Assembly: GCA_025964625.1 (NCBI GenBank)
Contig: JAOPYL010000243.1
Location: 1-62,204, forward strand
Direction: 5' to 3'
Length of the DNA stretch: 62,204 bases
Source of the DNA: Actinoallomurus sp.
GTDB taxonomy: Bacteria > Actinomycetota > Actinomycetes > Streptosporangiales > Streptosporangiaceae
Within the stretch, counting starts at the first letter, position 1, and each line of letters opens with the position of its first letter. Both the position numbers and the translations under genes were made by a program. The notes under the pieces are model-generated. The model saw only the letters and a program-made list of their open reading frames with translations, was not told where the DNA came from and searched no databases. Shown here piece by piece: positions 49,360-58,387 of the stretch.

Positions 49360-49402
49360 CAGGGGAGTGTTCGGCCGGTTCTCACCGGACGAGCACTCCC
49401 TG
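49360..49402. terminator. bidirectional terminator between LPFR and HNH genes
   Basis: Arms of about 19-20 bases (CAGGGGAGTG... / ...CACTCCCTG) with few mismatches and a short tctc loop, between convergent genes. Confidence 0.6.
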
Positions 49403-49419
49403 AAAGCCCGGCCCATCCG

Positions 49420-50097
49420 TCAGCAGGTTCGCAGCATGGTCTCCAGCTCCGAGTGGTCGGCGCGGGTCACCGACAGGTCGTACTCATGCGCCACCGCGAT
49501 GAGCTTCTCCGCGTAGGTGCACTGGAAATCCTTGCGCGGCTGCCACTCGGCGGGCCCCTTGTCACTCTTCTGCTCGTTGGGCCGTGACCAGACGGCGAGC
49601 AGGTTGCCGCGGTCGTTGGCCAGCTCCGTGCGTTTGTCCTCGCTCCAGTGGTCGGCGCCCATCTTCCATGCGAGACCGAGCGGGAAAACGTGGTCGATCT
49701 GCACCTGGAAGGCATGCGCCTTGGCGAAGATGATGGCCTTGCCGGTATACGGGTCGTGCAGGTCACCGGCGACGACGACGCACGTGCCGCGCTTTTGGAC
49801 CTTGTCCAGGTCGCGGGCGAGGATGTCGTCCCGGGTGTCGCAGCCGTTGTCGTCGACGTCCTTCCATGCCGGTCCGAACTGGTCTCGGGTGTAGCCGGTC
49901 ATGGAGCCCGGCGTGCCGGTCTTCAGTTTCGCCAGCTCTTTGCGCGCCGTCGCCTCGTTGCCCTTGCCCGTCGCCCTGCCCGGGTGGGAGTCCGGAGGTC
50001 CGTCCACGGGCACTCCGTTCGCGGTGCATCCGGCGGCCACCATCACCGGAACGGCCAGAGAGGCCACCTTCGCCCGTACACGCCACCGCAACGCCAT
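49420..50097 (-). CDS. HNH endonuclease-domain lipoprotein (DUF1524/GmrSD-like)
   Basis: 225 residues. Signal peptide with lipobox VAAGC near residue 22-26, so the mature protein should be a secreted lipoprotein. The C-terminal domain has IDHVFPLGLAWKMGA, LANDRGNLLAVWSRPNEQKSDKGPAEW, the HNH pattern of secreted GmrSD/DUF1524-type nucleases, and paired Cys (NGCDTR, GTCVVV, FQCTY). Probably an extracellular DNase. Start ATG 50097; the frame upstream to 50151 would bury the signal peptide. Confidence 0.85.
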   Translation of the reverse strand: MALRWRVRAKVASLAVPVMVAAGCTANGVPVDGPPDSHPGRATGKGNEATARKELAKLKTGTPGSMTGYTRDQFGPAWKDVDDNGCDTRDDILARDLDKVQKRGTCVVVAGDLHDPYTGKAIIFAKAHAFQVQIDHVFPLGLAWKMGADHWSEDKRTELANDRGNLLAVWSRPNEQKSDKGPAEWQPRKDFQCTYAEKLIAVAHEYDLSVTRADHSELETMLRTC

Positions 50098-50236
50098 ATC
50101 CCACCGTCCAAGATTTTTTGGTAGGGATATGCCCCTTATATCGGATTGCATGCCATATGACGGGATGGCGGTAAGTCATCCGAAAGGCTGGTGCGACGTA
50201 CTGCCCGAGAGTGACGACGCGCCGGGGATGGTCCAC

Positions 50237-50242
50237 TAGGTT
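50237..50242 (+). promoter_or_regulatory. -10 box of the ABC operon, leaderless start
   Basis: TAGGTT, 6 nt before ATG 50249, with no Shine-Dalgarno. Confidence 0.4.
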
Positions 50243-50248
50243 CGGTTC

Positions 50249-51142
50249 ATGTCCATAATCGCCACGCGGGGGCTCGGCAAGCAGTTCCCCGGTGTGCTCG
50301 CCCTGGACGAACTGACCATCGACATCGAGCCCGGTGTCGTCGGGCTGGTCGGAGCCAACGGCGCGGGCAAGTCGACGCTCATCAAGATCCTGCTCGGACT
50401 GCTCGAGCCGTCGCGCGGGCAGGCGAGCGTGCTCGGCCTCGACACGGTCCGCGAGTCCGTGAAAATCCGCGAACTCGTCGGCTACATGCCCGAGCACGAC
50501 TGCCTGCCCCCCGACCTCTCCGCCACCGAGTTCATCGTGCACATGGCCCGCGTGTCCGGGCTGCCGGCCACCGCCGCCCGCGAGCGCTCCGCCGACACCC
50601 TGCGCCACGTCGGGCTGTACGAGGAGCGGTACCGGCCGATCGGCGGTTACTCCACGGGAATGCGCCAGCGCGTCAAGCTCGCCCAGGCCCTGGTCCACGA
50701 CCCGAAGCTGGTCTTCCTCGACGAACCCACCAACGGCCTGGACCCGGCCGGCCGCGAGGAGATGCTGGCCCTCATCAAGCGCATCGGCGGCCAGTTCGGC
50801 ATCAGCGTCCTCGTCACCTCCCACCTGCTCGGAGAGCTGGAGCGCGTCGCCGACCACCTGGTGATCATCGATGGCGGGCGGCTCCTGCGGTCGCAGGCGG
50901 TCGCCACCTTCACCCAGGCCAGCGGCGTACTCGCGGTCGAGGTGGAGGAGGACCTGGACAAACTGGGCCACCGGCTCGTGGAGGCGGGTCTCCGCGTCCA
51001 CCCCGACGGCCGCCTGCTGCTCATCGACATCGCCGGCGAGACCACGTACGACGTCGTGCGCGACTCCGTCGCCGACCTCGGCCTGGCCCTCGTCCGGATG
51101 GAGAACCGCCGCCACCGGATCGAAGAGGTGTTCTCCGCATGA
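50249..51142 (+). CDS. ABC transporter ATP-binding protein (pair 1)
   Basis: 297 residues. Walker A GANGAGKSTLIKILLG, signature YSTGMRQRVKLAQAL, Walker B LVFLDEPTNGLDP and the His switch in VTSHLLGE, followed by the C-terminal ~80-residue extension typical of ABC-2 exporters (NatA/Gld type). It pairs with the permease that starts in its stop codon (ATGA). Substrate unknown. Confidence 0.93.
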   Translation: MSIIATRGLGKQFPGVLALDELTIDIEPGVVGLVGANGAGKSTLIKILLGLLEPSRGQASVLGLDTVRESVKIRELVGYMPEHDCLPPDLSATEFIVHMARVSGLPATAARERSADTLRHVGLYEERYRPIGGYSTGMRQRVKLAQALVHDPKLVFLDEPTNGLDPAGREEMLALIKRIGGQFGISVLVTSHLLGELERVADHLVIIDGGRLLRSQAVATFTQASGVLAVEVEEDLDKLGHRLVEAGLRVHPDGRLLLIDIAGETTYDVVRDSVADLGLALVRMENRRHRIEEVFSA

Positions 51143-52029
51143 CGAGCGTCATTCACGACATCGGCTACCGGCACTACGACGGCCCGCGCCTCGGGCGGGG
51201 GTACGCCGTCCGCTCCCTCTTCGTGCACAACCTGCGCGCGGCGTACGGACTCGGGCGGCCGGCCAAAGCCAAGATCATGCCGTTCCTGCTGTTCGCGATC
51301 ATGTTGCTGCCCGCCGCGATCAGCGTGGCGATCACGGCGTTCTCCGCCTCGGCGGGGTTGGGGAAGAGCCTCCCCCTCATCCGCTACTCGGCCTACGCCG
51401 TCTACCTGCAGCCCTTGATCGCGATCTTCCTCGCCGCGCAGGCGCCGGTGCTCGCCTCACGCGACCTGCGCTTCCACGTCACGCCGCTGTACTTCTCCCG
51501 CCCGCTGTCCCGCCTGGACTACGTGCTGGCCAAGTACGGCGCGGTCGCGACCGCGCTGCTGATCCTGCTGGCCACGCCGGTCACGATCGTGTTCATCGGC
51601 GCGCTGGCGACCGAACAGAAACACCTTGACACCCACACCGTGCAGTTCCTGGCCGCCCTCGGGGGCTGCGTGATCTTCGCGCTGGTACTCGGGGGGATCG
51701 GCCTGGTCGTCGCCGCGTTCACCCCGCGGCGCGGCTTCGGCGTCACCGCCGTCATGGCCGTCTACCTGCTCAGCAGTGCGGCGGTCGCCAGCGTACAGGG
51801 CATCGCCGAGTCCCAGACGCGGTTCGGGATCGCCCGGTGGGCCGGCCTGTTCACCCCGTTCGACCTCGTCGACGGCGTGCAGGTGTGGGCGCTCCGGCTT
51901 AAGCAGTCCGCGCCGGAGCCACCTCCGTCCGGCCTCGGCGGCCCGGTGTTCACGCTCGCGTGCGCGGCCATCGTGGCCGGCTCGCTGGCCATCCTGTACC
52001 TGCGGTTCCGGAAGGCGGGGGCCCAGTGA
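51139..52029 (+). CDS. ABC-2 type permease (pair 1)
   Basis: 296 residues with about six membrane helices (FLLFAIMLLPAAISVAITAF, ALLILLATPVTIVFIGAL, CVIFALVLGGIGLVVAAF, others). The soluble N-terminus IGYRHYDGPRLGRGYAVRSLF is shared by a family of actinobacterial ABC-2 permeases. Couples to the preceding ATPase. Confidence 0.9.
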   Translation: MTSVIHDIGYRHYDGPRLGRGYAVRSLFVHNLRAAYGLGRPAKAKIMPFLLFAIMLLPAAISVAITAFSASAGLGKSLPLIRYSAYAVYLQPLIAIFLAAQAPVLASRDLRFHVTPLYFSRPLSRLDYVLAKYGAVATALLILLATPVTIVFIGALATEQKHLDTHTVQFLAALGGCVIFALVLGGIGLVVAAFTPRRGFGVTAVMAVYLLSSAAVASVQGIAESQTRFGIARWAGLFTPFDLVDGVQVWALRLKQSAPEPPPSGLGGPVFTLACAAIVAGSLAILYLRFRKAGAQ

Positions 52030-52099
52030 CCGAGGTCCGCGACGATGGCACACCCTCTCGGCCCGCGCACCGGGTGGGCGGCATGACCCAGGAGGCACC

Positions 52100-53011
52100 A
52101 TGAGCGTCCTTGAACTGCGGGACGTGTCCCGGTGGTACGGCAACGTGGTCGCCGTCAACGGCGTCACCATGACGATCGGGCCGGGCGTCACCGGGCTGCT
52201 CGGGCCGAACGGCGCGGGCAAGTCCACGCTCATCCACATGATGGGCGGTTTCCTCGCCCCCTCCAGCGGCCAGGTCGGCATCGACGGCAGGCGGATCTGG
52301 AAGAACCCCTCCGTCTACCGGCACATCGGGCTGGTGCCCGAACGCGAGGCGGCGTACGACTTCCTCACCGGGCGGGAGTTCGTCCGCGCGATGGCCAAGC
52401 TGCAGCGGCTGCCGCAGCCGGGTGCGGCAGCCGACCGGGCCCTGGGGATGGTCGAGATGATGGAACCGGCCGACCGTCCCATCGGCACGTACTCCAAGGG
52501 CATGAAGCAGCGCATCAAGATGGCCTCGGCGCTGGTGCACGATCCGCCGGTGCTGCTGCTCGACGAGCCGTTCAACGGAATGGATCCCCGCCAGCGGCTC
52601 CAGCTCATGGACCTGATCCGGAAGATGGCCGCGGAAGGCCGCACGGTGCTGTTCAGCTCGCACATCCTGGAGGAGGTCGAGCGGCTCGCGCACCACATCG
52701 AGGTGATCGTCGCCGGGCGGCACGCCGCGTCCGGCGACTTCCGCGCCATCCGGAGACTGATGACCGACCGTCCGCACATGTTCGTCGTCCGCTCCAGTGA
52801 CGACCGCCGGCTGGCGGCCGCACTCATCGCCGACCCGTCGACCCGCGGCGTCGAGCTGACCCGGGCGGGGCTGGAGGTGGAGGCGGTCGACTTCCGGCGG
52901 TTCGCCCTGCTGCTGCCCCAGCTGGCCCGCGACGCCGGCATCCGGCTCTGGGAGGTCGCTCCGGCCGACGAGTCCCTGGAAAGCGTCTTCTCCTACCTGG
53001 TGGCCTCGTGA
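52100..53011 (+). CDS. ABC transporter ATP-binding protein (pair 2)
   Basis: 303 residues. Walker A GPNGAGKSTLIHMMGG, signature YSKGMKQRIKMASAL, Walker B LLLDEPFNGMDP and SSHILEEVER. It differs from pair 1 enough to be a separate branch rather than a recent duplicate. GGAGG lies 4-5 nt before ATG 52100. The stop overlaps the next permease start. Confidence 0.93.
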   Translation: MSVLELRDVSRWYGNVVAVNGVTMTIGPGVTGLLGPNGAGKSTLIHMMGGFLAPSSGQVGIDGRRIWKNPSVYRHIGLVPEREAAYDFLTGREFVRAMAKLQRLPQPGAAADRALGMVEMMEPADRPIGTYSKGMKQRIKMASALVHDPPVLLLDEPFNGMDPRQRLQLMDLIRKMAAEGRTVLFSSHILEEVERLAHHIEVIVAGRHAASGDFRAIRRLMTDRPHMFVVRSSDDRRLAAALIADPSTRGVELTRAGLEVEAVDFRRFALLLPQLARDAGIRLWEVAPADESLESVFSYLVAS

Positions 53012-53727
53012 TGAACTCCGTCATCGCCTACATCACGTTCCGGGGGATGCTCGGCCGGCGGCGGGCGCTCCTGCTCTTCCTCCTGCCTGCGGTTCTCCTG
53101 CTGCTCAGCATCGTGCTGCGGGTCACCGGCCACAGCGACCTCGACACCGCGACGGCGCTGCTGATGCAGTTCGGGCTGGGGGCGCTGCTGCCGTTGCTGG
53201 CGCTGCTCGCCGGCACCGGCGTGATCGCGCCGGAGATCGATGACGGCCAGATCATGTACCTCCTGACCAAGCCGATCGCCCGTCCGGTCATCTCGACCAC
53301 GAAGTTCCTCGTGGCGGTCGTACTCGTCATCGCGTTCGGCGTGCTGCCGATCTTCGTCTCCGCAGTGATCATGAACGGGATGACGGCGAACCTGGCGACC
53401 GGATTCGCGGCCGGTGCCCTGGTCGGCGGGATCGCCTACTGCGCCCTGTTCATCGCGATCGCGGTGCTCAGCCGGTTCGCGGTGACGATCGGGCTGATCT
53501 ACGCCCTGGTCTGGGAGAATCTGCTCGCAAGGTACGCCTCCGGCGCCAAGACGCTGTCGATCAGGCAGTGGGCGATCTCGGTCACCGACATGATCACGAA
53601 CGCCACGGCGGTGAAGGCGGACGTGGGTACCGCCACGGCCGTGCCGCTGCTCATCGTCCTCACGGTGGCCGGCGTGGTGTTCGCCGGCTGGAAGCTGCGC
53701 ACGCTCTCCATCACCGGCACCGACTGA
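53011..53727 (+). CDS. ABC-2 type permease (pair 2)
   Basis: 238 residues with about six helices; LLFLLPAVLLLLSIVLRV and LLPLLALLAGTGVIAPEIDDGQIMYLLTKPIAR show the ABC-2 layout. Start is ATG 53011, or GTG 53008 overlapping the ATPase stop. Last gene of the four-gene operon, 9 bases from the convergent glmM. Confidence 0.88.
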   Translation: MNSVIAYITFRGMLGRRRALLLFLLPAVLLLLSIVLRVTGHSDLDTATALLMQFGLGALLPLLALLAGTGVIAPEIDDGQIMYLLTKPIARPVISTTKFLVAVVLVIAFGVLPIFVSAVIMNGMTANLATGFAAGALVGGIAYCALFIAIAVLSRFAVTIGLIYALVWENLLARYASGAKTLSIRQWAISVTDMITNATAVKADVGTATAVPLLIVLTVAGVVFAGWKLRTLSITGTD

Positions 53728-53736
53728 TCGGCGCCC

Positions 53737-55077
53737 TCACAGAGACGTGCGGACGACCTCGGCGAGACGCTCGGCGAGGGCAGATGCCTGCTCCTCGCGG
53801 GCAGCCTCAACCATGACCCTGACCATCGGCTCGGTGCCGCTGGGCCTGATCAGCACCCGCCCGGCGTCGCCGAGCTCGGACTCGGCGGCCTTCACCGCCG
53901 CGGACAGCTCAGGAGAGGTCTTCGCCCGCGACTTGTCGACGTTCTTGACGTTGATCAGCACTTGCGGCAGCCGGGTCATCACCTTGGCCAGCTCGTCGAG
54001 CGGGCGCCCGCGGTGAGCCATGGTGGCCAGCAGGTGCAGACCGGTCAGCACGCCATCTCCGGTGGTGGCGTGGTCGAGCATGATCACGTGGCCGGACTGC
54101 TCGCCGCCGAAGGCATACCCGCCGGCCTTCATGGCTTCCAGTACGTAACGGTCGCCGACGGTGGTCTCGACGACGTTCAGGCCTTCGTCGCGCATCGCGA
54201 GCTTGAACCCGAGGTTCGACATGACGGTGGCGACGACCGTGGCACCGGGTAGCAGGCCCGCGTCGCGCAGCTGAACCGCGAGGATCGCCATGATCTGGTC
54301 GCCGTCGATCGTCTCGCCCGAGGCGGTGACCGCGAGGCAGCGGTCGGCGTCACCGTCGTGGGCGATTCCGACGTCGGCGCCGTGCTCGAGCACGGCCCGC
54401 CGCAGCGTCCGCAGGTGGGTGGAGCCGCAGCCCTCATTGATGTTCAGGCCGTCCGGGGACGCACCGATGGCCACCACCGACGCTCCGGCGCGGCGCAGCG
54501 CCTCGGGAGAGACACCGGAGGCGGCGCCGTGCGCGCAGTCGACGACGACCCGCAGGCCGTCCAGCGAGGCCGGCAGCGTGGACAGCAGATGCGCGATGTA
54601 GCTCTCGACCTCACCATAAGCGTCGCGCACGCGCCCGACCCCGGCACCGACCGGGGCGGCCCATTCCTCACCGATATGCGCCTCGATCTGATCCTCGATC
54701 TCGTCAGCGAGCTTGTGCCCGCCGCGGCCGAAGAACTTGATGCCGTTGTCCGGCGCGGGATTGTGCGAGGCGGAGAGCATGACGCCGAGGTCGGCGCCGA
54801 GCGACTGGGTGAGGTAGGCGACGGCGGGGGTCGGCAGCACGCCGAGCCGCAGCACGTCGACGCCGGCCGAGGCGAGACCCGCCACGACGGCGGCCTCGAG
54901 GAACTCACCGGACGCGCGCGGATCGCGGCCCACGACGGCGACGGGCCGGTGCCCTTCGAAGGCACCGGCCTCGCCGAGAATGCGGGCTGCCGCGACCGAA
55001 AGGTCGAGTGCTAGCCGAGCCGTCAGATCGCGGTTGGCGACCCCCCGGACACCATCGGTCCCGAACAGACGCGCCAC
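53737..55077 (-). CDS. glmM: phosphoglucosamine mutase
   Basis: 446 residues. [14 protein letters not shown] at the N-terminus, the phosphoserine loop [18 protein letters not shown], metal-binding [17 protein letters not shown] and [12 protein letters not shown]. Converts GlcN-6-P to GlcN-1-P after GlmS. GTG start at 55077; the frame further upstream is not supported. Confidence 0.96.
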   Translation of the reverse strand: MARLFGTDGVRGVANRDLTARLALDLSVAAARILGEAGAFEGHRPVAVVGRDPRASGEFLEAAVVAGLASAGVDVLRLGVLPTPAVAYLTQSLGADLGVMLSASHNPAPDNGIKFFGRGGHKLADEIEDQIEAHIGEEWAAPVGAGVGRVRDAYGEVESYIAHLLSTLPASLDGLRVVVDCAHGAASGVSPEALRRAGASVVAIGASPDGLNINEGCGSTHLRTLRRAVLEHGADVGIAHDGDADRCLAVTASGETIDGDQIMAILAVQLRDAGLLPGATVVATVMSNLGFKLAMRDEGLNVVETTVGDRYVLEAMKAGGYAFGGEQSGHVIMLDHATTGDGVLTGLHLLATMAHRGRPLDELAKVMTRLPQVLINVKNVDKSRAKTSPELSAAVKAAESELGDAGRVLIRPSGTEPMVRVMVEAAREEQASALAERLAEVVRTSL

Positions 55078-55182
55078 TGCTAACACCCCACGGATCTGAT
55101 CGCTCCCCGGGGGTCGGCCGCCGGGGTGCAGGCCGTCGAACAAACGATGAACGGCCCCGCCGTGTGGCGGGACCGCCGAAGT

Positions 55183-55233
55183 CCTGTCCGGTGACTCCGT
55201 CCGCCACACGGGCGGCCGGGATCACCGGACAGG
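55183..55233 (-). terminator. terminator after rpsI
   Basis: 12-bp perfect arms CCTGTCCGGTGA / TCACCGGACAGG, with an inner CCGTCCGCC/GGGCGG pairing, 5 bases past the rpsI stop. A second hairpin, CCCGCC-N4-GGCGGG, lies at 55156-55171. Confidence 0.65.
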
Positions 55234-55238
55234 GCCGA

Positions 55239-55745
55239 TCAACGCTTGCTGTACTGCGGAGCCTTACGCGCCTTCTTCAGGCCGTACTTCTTCCGCTCCT
55301 TCGCCCGCGCGTCACGGGTGAGGAAGCCGGCCTTCTTGAGAGGCGGGCGGTTGTCGGGGTCGACCAGCTGCAGCGCACGGGAGATGCCGAGGCGCAGCGC
55401 GCCGGCCTGGCCGGTGACGCCGCCGCCGTTGATCCGGGCGATCACGTCGAACTGGTCCTCGAGGCCCAGAGTAACGAACGGCTCGTTCACGATCTGCTGG
55501 TGGACCTTGTTGGGGAAGTACGCGTCCAGGGGACGGCCGTTGATCGTCCACTTCCCGGTACCCGGGACGATGCGGACGCGCGCGATGGCCTCCTTGCGGC
55601 GGCCGGTGGCGCCGGCCGGGCCGGTCAGCACCGGACGGGGGGCCTCCTCGGCGACGACCTCCGCGGACTCGGAGGTGTAGTCCCCCACGTACTCTTCGAA
55701 CTCGGCGCCCTCGACGGGCGTCTCCACACCGGTGGACTCAGCCAC
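55239..55745 (-). CDS. rpsI: 30S ribosomal protein S9
   Basis: 168 residues. The C-terminal ~125 are S9 ([25 protein letters not shown], then [17 protein letters not shown]). The acidic N-terminal extension of about 40 residues is common in actinobacterial S9. Co-transcribed with rplM after 33 bases. Confidence 0.97.
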   Translation of the reverse strand: MAESTGVETPVEGAEFEEYVGDYTSESAEVVAEEAPRPVLTGPAGATGRRKEAIARVRIVPGTGKWTINGRPLDAYFPNKVHQQIVNEPFVTLGLEDQFDVIARINGGGVTGQAGALRLGISRALQLVDPDNRPPLKKAGFLTRDARAKERKKYGLKKARKAPQYSKR

Positions 55746-55778
55746 GGTACTCCTCAGGATCTGTCTCGACGGCGCGCG

Positions 55779-56222
55779 TTACTGCGCGATCTGCTTGATG
55801 TCGTAGGGCACCGGCCGCTGTGCCTGGTGCGGGTGCTCGGAACCGGCGTAGACCTTCAGCTTGCCGAACATCTGCCGGCCGAGCGTGTTCTTGGGAAGCA
55901 TGCCCTTGATCGCCTTTTCGACGGCGCGCTCGGGATGCTTCTCCATCAGGTCGGAGTAGGCCATCGAGCGCAGGCCGCCCGGGTACCCCGAGTGGCGGTA
56001 GGCCATCTTCTGCTCGAGCTTCTTGCCCGACAGCGCCACCTTGCCGGCGTTGATGATGATGACGAAGTCGCCCGTGTCCAGGTGCGGCGCGTAGATCGGC
56101 TTGTGCTTACCCCGAAGCAGGGTTGCGACCTGGCTTGCCAGCCGACCCAACACGACATCGGTCGCGTCGATGACGTGCCACTGACGCTGAACGTCAGCGG
56201 GCTTAGGGGTGTAGGTGCGCAC
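55779..56222 (-). CDS. rplM: 50S ribosomal protein L13
   Basis: 147 residues from GTG 56222. [29 protein letters not shown] and [29 protein letters not shown] are the L13 core. First gene of rplM-rpsI. A strong promoter (56348-56377) leaves a leader of about 120 bases, which could carry autoregulation by L13. Confidence 0.97.
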   Translation of the reverse strand: MRTYTPKPADVQRQWHVIDATDVVLGRLASQVATLLRGKHKPIYAPHLDTGDFVIIINAGKVALSGKKLEQKMAYRHSGYPGGLRSMAYSDLMEKHPERAVEKAIKGMLPKNTLGRQMFGKLKVYAGSEHPHQAQRPVPYDIKQIAQ

Positions 56223-56544
56223 GGTCGTAAGCCTTCGTTTCGTGTCTGACAACAGAGACAGGGTCTGCCGGACGGCTACGTCCGCCGCAGACCCGGGTGG
56301 TCGAACGGCCCGGATAACGGGCACGCTGACACACACAACGAACTGGCAGGATACCGGCCCACTCACCCGTGGGTCAAAGCGGGCGGCCGTAGCCGCCCCC
56401 TGCCATCGCTCAGACGATCACACGCTCGTCTTCGTCTACAGCATATACCAGGGATTACTCCAGAACGGCGCACTGATCGTGGTTTGCACCCTTATAGTGC
56501 TGGTCCTCCGCAGCCCCCTGGAGGACCCCCTGTCCGCGAAGCGT
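56223..56544. other. intergenic region between rplM and the CAP-domain gene
   Basis: 322 bases. It holds the rplM leader and promoter on the minus strand and TATAGT (56493-56498), a -10-like box for the CAP-domain gene, on the plus strand. I see no RNA gene or repeat. Confidence 0.5.
56348..56377 (-). promoter_or_regulatory. rplM-rpsI promoter
   Basis: -35 TTGACC (56372-56377), 18-base spacer, -10 TATCCT (56348-56353) on the minus strand. Confidence 0.65.
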
Positions 56545-57219
56545 GTGATTCGAACCGAGCGCCGCGTCCAGGCGTTCGTGATGCTGGCCATCGCGGTCTT
56601 CGTCGCGGGCGGGTTCGCCGCCAACCGCTACGTGACCGCCGCGCACATCCGGCCGCCATCCGCCCCGCCCGTGAGGGACGCCGTGGTGGCGCCCACACCC
56701 GAGGGTTCGGTCGTCAAACCGCACACCCGGGCGCCGTCGCCGAAGGCCACCGCGCACCGCCCGAAGACCCGTAGGTCACCGTCGAGGGCCTCGAGGGCGA
56801 GGACGAGGACTCACCCGGCCGCCGCCCCGCCCGCGAAGGTCATGACCCCCGAGGACGCGGCCCTACGGCTCACGAACGCCCAGCGCGCCAAGCATGGCTG
56901 CACCGCGCTCCGGTCGGACCCGCGGCTGCGGACCGCGGCCCGCCTGCACTCCGCGGACATGCGCCTACGGCGCTACTTCGACCACAACTCCCTGGACGGC
57001 GCGACCCCCTGGGACCGGATCAAGGCGGCCGGTTACAGCACCCCCGGCGCGGAGAACATCGCCCAGGGTTACCCGACCGCACAGGCGGTCGTCCTCGGCT
57101 GGATGAACAGCCCGGACCATCGCGCGAACATCCTCAACTGCAGCCTCAAGGCCGTCGGAATCGGCGTCGCGTACGGCCAGGGAGGGCCCTGGTGGACGCA
57201 GGACTTCGGCTATCGATAA
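56545..57219 (+). CDS. CAP (SCP/PR1) domain secreted or anchored protein
   Basis: About 224 residues. One N-terminal hydrophobic helix (AFVMLAIAVFVAGGFAA), a Pro/Arg/Ser linker, then a CAP domain of about 120 residues: LRLTNAQRAKHGC, LHSADMRLRRYFDHNSLDG, AENIAQGY and GWMNSPDHRANILN. The His/Glu pocket residues of the family are present. Extracellular role unknown. The start is uncertain: GTG 56545 is chosen because it follows the TATAGT box and precedes the helix. Confidence 0.8.
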   Translation: MIRTERRVQAFVMLAIAVFVAGGFAANRYVTAAHIRPPSAPPVRDAVVAPTPEGSVVKPHTRAPSPKATAHRPKTRRSPSRASRARTRTHPAAAPPAKVMTPEDAALRLTNAQRAKHGCTALRSDPRLRTAARLHSADMRLRRYFDHNSLDGATPWDRIKAAGYSTPGAENIAQGYPTAQAVVLGWMNSPDHRANILNCSLKAVGIGVAYGQGGPWWTQDFGYR

Positions 57220-57258
57220 CCGTCTGATCACGCGATACAAGCCGGTAGGGTCGCATTC

Positions 57259-58356
57259 ATGGGTTATCCGGGTGATCAACAGCAGCCCGGCGGCTGGGTC
57301 CCTCATCAGCCGCCGCAGTCGCCGTACGGCCCGGCCGAGGAGCAGGCCGCGCACGGCGGGTCCTCGTACGGCGAGCCCCACGGCGGGTCCTCCTATGAAG
57401 CCCCGTACGGCGGGTCCTCCTATGACGACCCGTACGGCGGGTCTTCGCACGGCGAGTCCTCCTACGGCGGCCCCCAGGACGGGTCGTCCCGCGGCGCCCC
57501 GTACGGCCCCGAGACCTCCTACGGCGCGGAGTCGCCCGACCCGTACGGCGGCGGTCCCGGCTCCTACGATCCCGGCCCGTCCCACGGTGGCGGCCCGACG
57601 GCCTACGACGCCGGCGAGGACGAGTTCGGGTCCGGCCCGAACAAGAAGCCATGGGTGATCGGCGCGGCCGTCGCTGCGGGCATCGTCGTCATCGGCGGCG
57701 GCGCGCTGGCGCTGACGTCCGGTGGCGACAGCAAGCCCAAGCCGCAGGCGACGACCCAGGCCGCGCCTCCGCCGCCGGCCGTGAACCCCACCCCGTCGCC
57801 GACCGAGACCGGCAAGGGAGACCGCCTGCAGAGCCGGGCGACCGACCCCAAGCCGCTCACGCTCAACGAGATCTTCAAGACCAGGACGTTCAAGAGTGGC
57901 GGCCGCAGCTACCTCATGACGGCGCGCCGCTCGGACCGCAAGTGCGTGACCGGCGCGCACGGCACGACGTTCCGTAAGGTTCTCACCAAGGGCGGCTGCA
58001 CCCAGGTGCTGCGCGCGACGTTCAGCAACGGCAAGCTCCTCGGCACCATCGGTGTCTTCAACCTCAAGACCCAGGCCGCGTCCGATGCCGCCCAGACGGC
58101 GTCACGGCCAAAGGACGCCTTCGTCATTCCGCTGCCCGGCACGGGCACCACGCAGAAAATCGGCCAAGGCCTCTCGCTCACCACCGCGGAGGTGAACGGC
58201 CACTACCTGATCATGAGCTGGGTGCAGTACCCGAACGGCAAGAAGATCACCAAGGGTGACTACTCCGCCGTCACCTCGTTCGTGCGGAACGCAACGCTCG
58301 GCAGCAATCTCCGACCGGCCTTGAATTATCGGTCAATGGAGGGCAAACCGTCATGA
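57259..58356 (+). CDS. membrane protein with Gly/Ser/Tyr repeats, paralogue A
   Basis: 365 residues. The cytoplasmic N-terminus carries four 9-residue units (GGSSYGEPH, GGSSYEAPY, GGSSYDDPY, GGSSHGESS; DNA 57355-57462). One membrane helix (WVIGAAVAAGIVVIGGGALAL, about 132-152) leads through a Pro/Thr linker to an extracytoplasmic domain with PLTLNEIFKTRTF, a Cys pair (KCVTG, GCTQVLRATF) and a TGTTQKIGQGLSLTTAEVNGHYL end. TAGGGT (57246-57251) lies 7 nt before the ATG. Same domain as the next gene. Family not recognised. Confidence 0.75.
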   Translation: MGYPGDQQQPGGWVPHQPPQSPYGPAEEQAAHGGSSYGEPHGGSSYEAPYGGSSYDDPYGGSSHGESSYGGPQDGSSRGAPYGPETSYGAESPDPYGGGPGSYDPGPSHGGGPTAYDAGEDEFGSGPNKKPWVIGAAVAAGIVVIGGGALALTSGGDSKPKPQATTQAAPPPPAVNPTPSPTETGKGDRLQSRATDPKPLTLNEIFKTRTFKSGGRSYLMTARRSDRKCVTGAHGTTFRKVLTKGGCTQVLRATFSNGKLLGTIGVFNLKTQAASDAAQTASRPKDAFVIPLPGTGTTQKIGQGLSLTTAEVNGHYLIMSWVQYPNGKKITKGDYSAVTSFVRNATLGSNLRPALNYRSMEGKPS

Positions 58357-58387
58357 ACGTGGCTTTCTGCTAATACTCTGGTGACCC

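Noticed and set aside
49041-49385. Minus-strand frame of 114 codons over the LPFR gene.
   Set aside because: Antisense shadow of the LPFR gene; no ribosome site or motif.
50095-50131. CATATCCC ... GGGATATG inverted repeat upstream of the HNH lipoprotein gene.
   Set aside because: Arms are 8 bp with a 21-base gap, and one arm contains the start codon. It could be chance; no regulator is suggested.
57355-57462. Regular 27-nt repeats considered as a CRISPR-like array.
   Set aside because: They are in-frame codon repeats inside a coding region without spacers, and no cas genes are present.
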